Below are positions 60,350 through 64,000 of a stretch of DNA of 64,000 nucleotides, in pieces. Where the stretch lies: assembly GCA_003024785.1 (NCBI GenBank), contig PUQB01000231.1:62001-126000 (forward strand), written 5' to 3'. The first letter of the stretch is position 1; each line of letters starts with the position of its first letter. Position numbers and translations under genes: made by a program. The notes beneath the pieces are model-generated. The model searched no databases. It saw nothing but the letters and a program-made list of their open reading frames with translations, and was not told the origin of the DNA. This DNA comes from Selaginella tamariscina. Taxonomy: Eukaryota; Streptophyta; Lycopodiopsida; Selaginellales; Selaginellaceae.

Positions 60350-63300
60350 AATAGTCAATCCTAGGGTGGCCACCACAAAGCGCACATGTCATCTCCCTGC
60401 GTTCCAGCTTCTCCTGTTGTCGTACCTAGGTCGGTAGGGTTGCCGATACCGAGAGCTGGAACCTATGACTCTGGTCTCCCAATCTTTACCTCCTACGAGG
60501 TTGGTTGTTCCCTTCCATCCTATGCCCATAACTCCTCTAGTTGTCTGCATACCCCTTTTTTCCATTCCACTGTCAATACGGCTGCCCTGTGGTAGCTTGT
60601 TGCTCAAAAGTTCGAACCAGTCGATAGCAATTGTCCATGTTGTGGGACCTACAGATGTTAAATACGCAGTAGTAGTTGCCTTGCGTGTGGTGTATTCCAT
60701 TTGAGCCAGTGTTGTGGTTAAGTCTTCCTTCCACGCTGCCACCCGGTGGGTTTCCCTTCATTGTGATCGCTCATGCTCCCTAGCTCCCAACCGCCTCTTC
60801 TTTCTAGCAGGTCTTGGGGTGTCTGAGAGGTTTCCTTGTCCGTGGTGGTGTTGTTTGCCCTTTGGTGTCTAATTTGTCATGCATCTTCCTTCTCTAGCAT
60901 CTCTTGGCTTCCTACTTTTCTGCCTTCTTGGCATACTGGAGTAGCTTGTCAAATGTTGATCATTGTCTAGTCCAATCCACTTACGGATCTTGGCCGCAAT
61001 CCCTTCGGTACCACATTTTCTTGGTCAAGTCAATTAAGGCATCCCTTAGCCAGGCAATGTACCCTAGCATGTGGACTATGTATTTGTCGATCGACTCTCC
61101 TGCTTTTACTTCAAGCTCATCAACTTATGGATTACCTCTTCCTTGCTCTTTTCATCCCAGAAGGTGTCTAGAAACGCCCTCTGTGCTGTTTTCAGTGAGT
61201 TCCTTCGTTTGCCTCGTGGAATCACATCCACCAGGCATGTGCCTTTTTGTCTATAGAGTGCATGGAATGCACTCAATTTCTTGTGGTTGTCGCTTACACT
61301 TCTCAACTTGCATAGCTGCTCGAACTTGGTTACAGCTGGTCTACATCTTCACCCTTCGCTCCTTGGAATGCAAGTAAGGGCACAAATTACTTTGCTCTCC
61401 TGCATCAGATTGGAGCACGTGGATAGTAAGGTCACCGGATCAATTCCCATGGCGTCTTGGGAGGTGCTCTGATCTGGACCCTCTGCTTTGGATGTGCTAT
61501 AGTCTACGTTTTGTTATTCTGTGGGTACTTTTCTCCTCCTCACGTCCTCGCCCTCCAATTGAGGTGGGTGACGAGGACGGGCTCCTCACGGCTATCCCTC
61601 GGGGCCCCCTCACGGGACCAATATGACGGTTGGTGGTGCAACATACCTCGGCTGAACAATATCCCTCATCTAGCAAGTGCTTTGTAGGACCGTGTGACTC
61701 TATGGAATCCCCTTGCGGTGTCAAGATGGTCGTGGTTGATGGGTCAGATCCTCCTTGCCCTGAGACAGTATCCCCTTGTCTCATGGTGGTTACGGCTCTT
61801 CCATGTGCCCTTGTGAAATTCCCTCGCGGGGTTGATACAATCTTGGTTGCTCGAGTGGATTTCTCACCCTGGACTGAATCCCCTCATCCTTTGCCAGAGT
61901 GACCGTTGTGTGGTCCCCTCACTAGCCAGTTTGTCAGCTTGTCGATGTCCAATCGCCTTCCATGTAAGGTTGTCCCATATGTACCCCGGCTTCCGAAGCC
62001 TCGGGTTCTCATCTTGGTAACCACCCTGGCCTACTGTATGTTTGATCTGCTAAACTTCTAATGTAGAGGTTGTTCTGTCATTAATTGGTGCCCTCCCTAT
62101 AGGGGCCTTCTTGATGAGGCTCTTTCTCCCCTCTTTTCGGGCATCCATGGTCCTCCCGCCTTACCCTAGTGGGTGATGGTGGCCCTAGGTCTCTAACCTT
62201 ACATCCCATGTAGGTTGGCCACGCTGGACCTCCGACTCTTGTCCCTCGTCATTATCCGTGCTGATTTTGTTGCCTCGAGATTCCTATCTCTAGCACATGC
62301 CTTCCCTTTCCTAGGGTTCTCCTGTGCGGTATCTCCTCCCTCAGGGGTATCGTTGAACACGGGTTCGGCTCTTCAGTGTGGGGCTCATCGTAGCCATCAC
62401 TTTTGTCTACATCGAGAGGGGGTGGAGGGCTTCCATCGTTCTGCCATCCATTCCACTCTACGTCATAGGTCATTGTCGGGCGGTGTTGCTTGTCCAAGTG
62501 CTGCTTGTTCCCGCACGCTCCTACACCTGGAATGACATTCGGACGTGATGTGGGTTCTTCATACCTTTCTTCATTGTCTATGGCTTTGCGACTGCCTCTG
62601 CTCTTGCTCTTCCGAGTTTACTGCTTCTCCAGCTTTGGCCATTGTGGTGTTTGTGTCATTTCCTCGAGTAGGCGAGGCAGGGGCCAATTGTGGCAATTGG
62701 TGTACCTCTCTACCTTCCATTAACCTTTCTCGACCAGCCCGATGCATCCTCCTGACCAGTTGGTACTCATTGATCTCCAATTGTTCAAATGAGTTAATTC
62801 CGGCTCTCTGATTCTCCTTCAAGCTGCAACCCTACTTGCTATAATGAACTTCATCCATGTGTACTTATTATCCCTTTGGTTGCTACAAATGGTTGTCGAG
62901 GACTCTGCAAGCCAAGTGTGGTAGTTCTATGAAGTCTTGGTGGTCGCCAGGACGCTATGGTGTGTCTAGTTCTGAGAGTCCACCTCGGTGAGCCGAACGT
63001 ACCTTGGGGAGCACTGGAAGGTGTGAGATGGCCTCTACCCAGACGCCACGAGGGTCCGTGTACAGGTGAGGAGAATTATCCTAGGTGGGGTGTTTTACTT
63101 GCTCTGGCTATATGTTGTTGGACTAGGAGCAGGGCAGAGAAGAATGATTGGAGAAGGTGGTGGAAAGAGGAGTAAATACATACATATATATATATATATA
63201 TATATTTACCTGCCCAAATACAAAGCTACCCTAGAGGAGCAAGATACAAAGAAGAAGACGGACTAGAAAGACCCCAACCCATTATAAGCCCTCTTGCTTA

Positions 63301-63571
63301 TATAATGGGTCGGCTAGTACAGGTGGCACACAGCACGAGTGAAGGAGGCACATAAATGGTACAGGTAGGACGCTGGCACAGGGTGGCAGACCAATGGGAG
63401 TGAGAACCTTAGTAGTTGATCCGGATGATCGAATCTACGCATGGGTTAAGTGCTGCTTGACAGCTGTCATTGTCAGTCCATACCTCCTGCACCTTCACTA
63501 CTTGGCCGCTCTGTCCCGTTGCTTGTTCCCGCCGGCTGGTAGTTTGACAATGGTCAAACCACCATCAACCA
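60350..63571 (-). mobile_element. Ty3/gypsy element, family B: 5' LTR and gag, fossil
   Basis: The 5' LTR is 62894-63571 on the minus strand (TATATAAG promoter-like motif near 63300). A gag-like region follows toward lower coordinates: a coiled, charged start (about 62822-62570), a capsid-like part (about 61306-61000) and a Cys/His cluster (NICRSHNMDNCYRL, about 60650). The composition is GC-richer than its surroundings. It is broken in several places, and no pol part was recognised here. Confidence 0.7.
62894..63571 (-). repeat. LTR, family B, complete copy
   Basis: On the + strand it runs from TGTCGAGGACTCTGCAAG to ACCATCAACCA. It contains a (TA)n run at 63181-63205 and aligns with 10533-11208 (inverted) and with 6995-7499 plus 12712-12889. 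Confidence 0.8.
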
Positions 63572-64000
63572 TGGTGAGCGTCCAGTGCAAGTCCTTGTGG
63601 ATAGCAGGAGTACCAATAACTTTGTGTTAACAAAGTTAGTGGAGGACTATATCTTGCCCGTGAAGACTGTGCCTCAATACAAGATTGAGGGCTCAGTTGT
63701 CATACAAAGTTAAAGTGCTTGTGTGGAGGAGTTACAGTTGGAGGTTGGCAAAACCCAACTGGCGGAGTAGCATAAAGATTGTGCCTCAATACGAGATTGA
63801 GGGCTCAGCTATCACATAGACCTGGAACGCTTGTGTGGAGGAGTTATAGCTAGAGGTTGGCAAAGTGTGGATCCTAAGATCTAGTGGAGCACCAAGCGCA
63901 TGAAGCTTGAGTACGGTGAAGTGAAAGACACTTGGTTTGGAGCAAAGCTTGAGTCTCCAAACAAGTTCTTCCACTATCACCTTAAGCAAAGCTACTCTGC
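63572..64000 (+). mobile_element. Ty3/gypsy family A fragment, continues past the window
   Basis: It matches 8010-8430 of the 7.5 kb element (protease-linker region, for example AAGACTGTGCCTCAATACAA and GACACTTGGTTTGGA phrases). It is adjacent to the family B LTR and probably the disrupted neighbour of that insertion. Confidence 0.75.

Noticed and set aside
62889-63575. ATGGT repeats around the 62894-63571 LTR as a target duplication of a solo LTR
   Set aside because: The left side continues into gag of the same element, so this LTR is a 5' LTR and the short match is probably chance.

Overview
This is nuclear DNA from a land plant. The evidence is plant-type genes (an alkaline ceramidase, a likely plastid membrane protein, a Dof-like zinc finger), a short run of the plant telomere unit TTTAGGG, and dense nested Ty3/gypsy elements. 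Most introns are only about 45-70 bp, which recalls Selaginella-type lycophytes, but I cannot fix the species from this window. One undetermined base (28041) shows it is draft assembly.

Layout. 1-5 kb holds two host genes: an intact nine-exon plastid-type membrane protein gene (+) and an alkaline ceramidase gene (-) whose frame is broken. 7-19.8 kb is a nest of Ty3/gypsy fossils: an element inserted in an older LTR with a 5-bp target duplication, solo LTRs inserted in that element, and older pol remnants beside it. 20-22.3 kb holds a CA/CT minisatellite and a dead PIF/Harbinger transposase. 22.3-26 kb is a partial copy of the cargo-bearing MULE described next, joined to a Ty3/gypsy element (26-29.9 kb). 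30-31.7 kb is a decayed coiled-coil gene. 31.7-44.5 kb is a Mutator-like (MULE) element with similar inverted ends and a perfect 9-bp target duplication (TGTTTAACA). It contains a SWIM-type MULE transposase gene (-) head to head with a long gene (+) joining a ParB-like domain to a beta-class DNA methyltransferase-like domain. A chromovirus (38.4-43.4 kb) has inserted into that second gene.

44.5-58.5 kb holds a second pair of the same layout but from different families. A diverged ParB plus methyltransferase-like gene (-) lies head to head with a DUF7869-type, transposase-like gene (+). Between and inside their 5' ends lie two dense arrays of a perfect 18-bp palindrome, GGCGGGATTAATCCCGCC. I count 18 exact copies and many near copies. 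Each array appears to lie in the long first intron of the gene next to it. An FCP1-like HAD phosphatase remnant sits at the far end of this pair. 58.5-60.3 kb holds a Dof-like zinc-finger fragment. 60.3-64 kb is again Ty3/gypsy.

The main result is the repeated pairing of a transposase-like gene with a ParB-DNA-methyltransferase-like gene, divergently transcribed around a centre rich in inverted repeats (GCCGACTGAG/CTCAGTCGGC in the MULE, GGCGGGATTAATCCCGCC in the second pair). Both pairs now carry several reading-frame breaks, so they look like decayed copies, unless the draft sequence is indel-prone.
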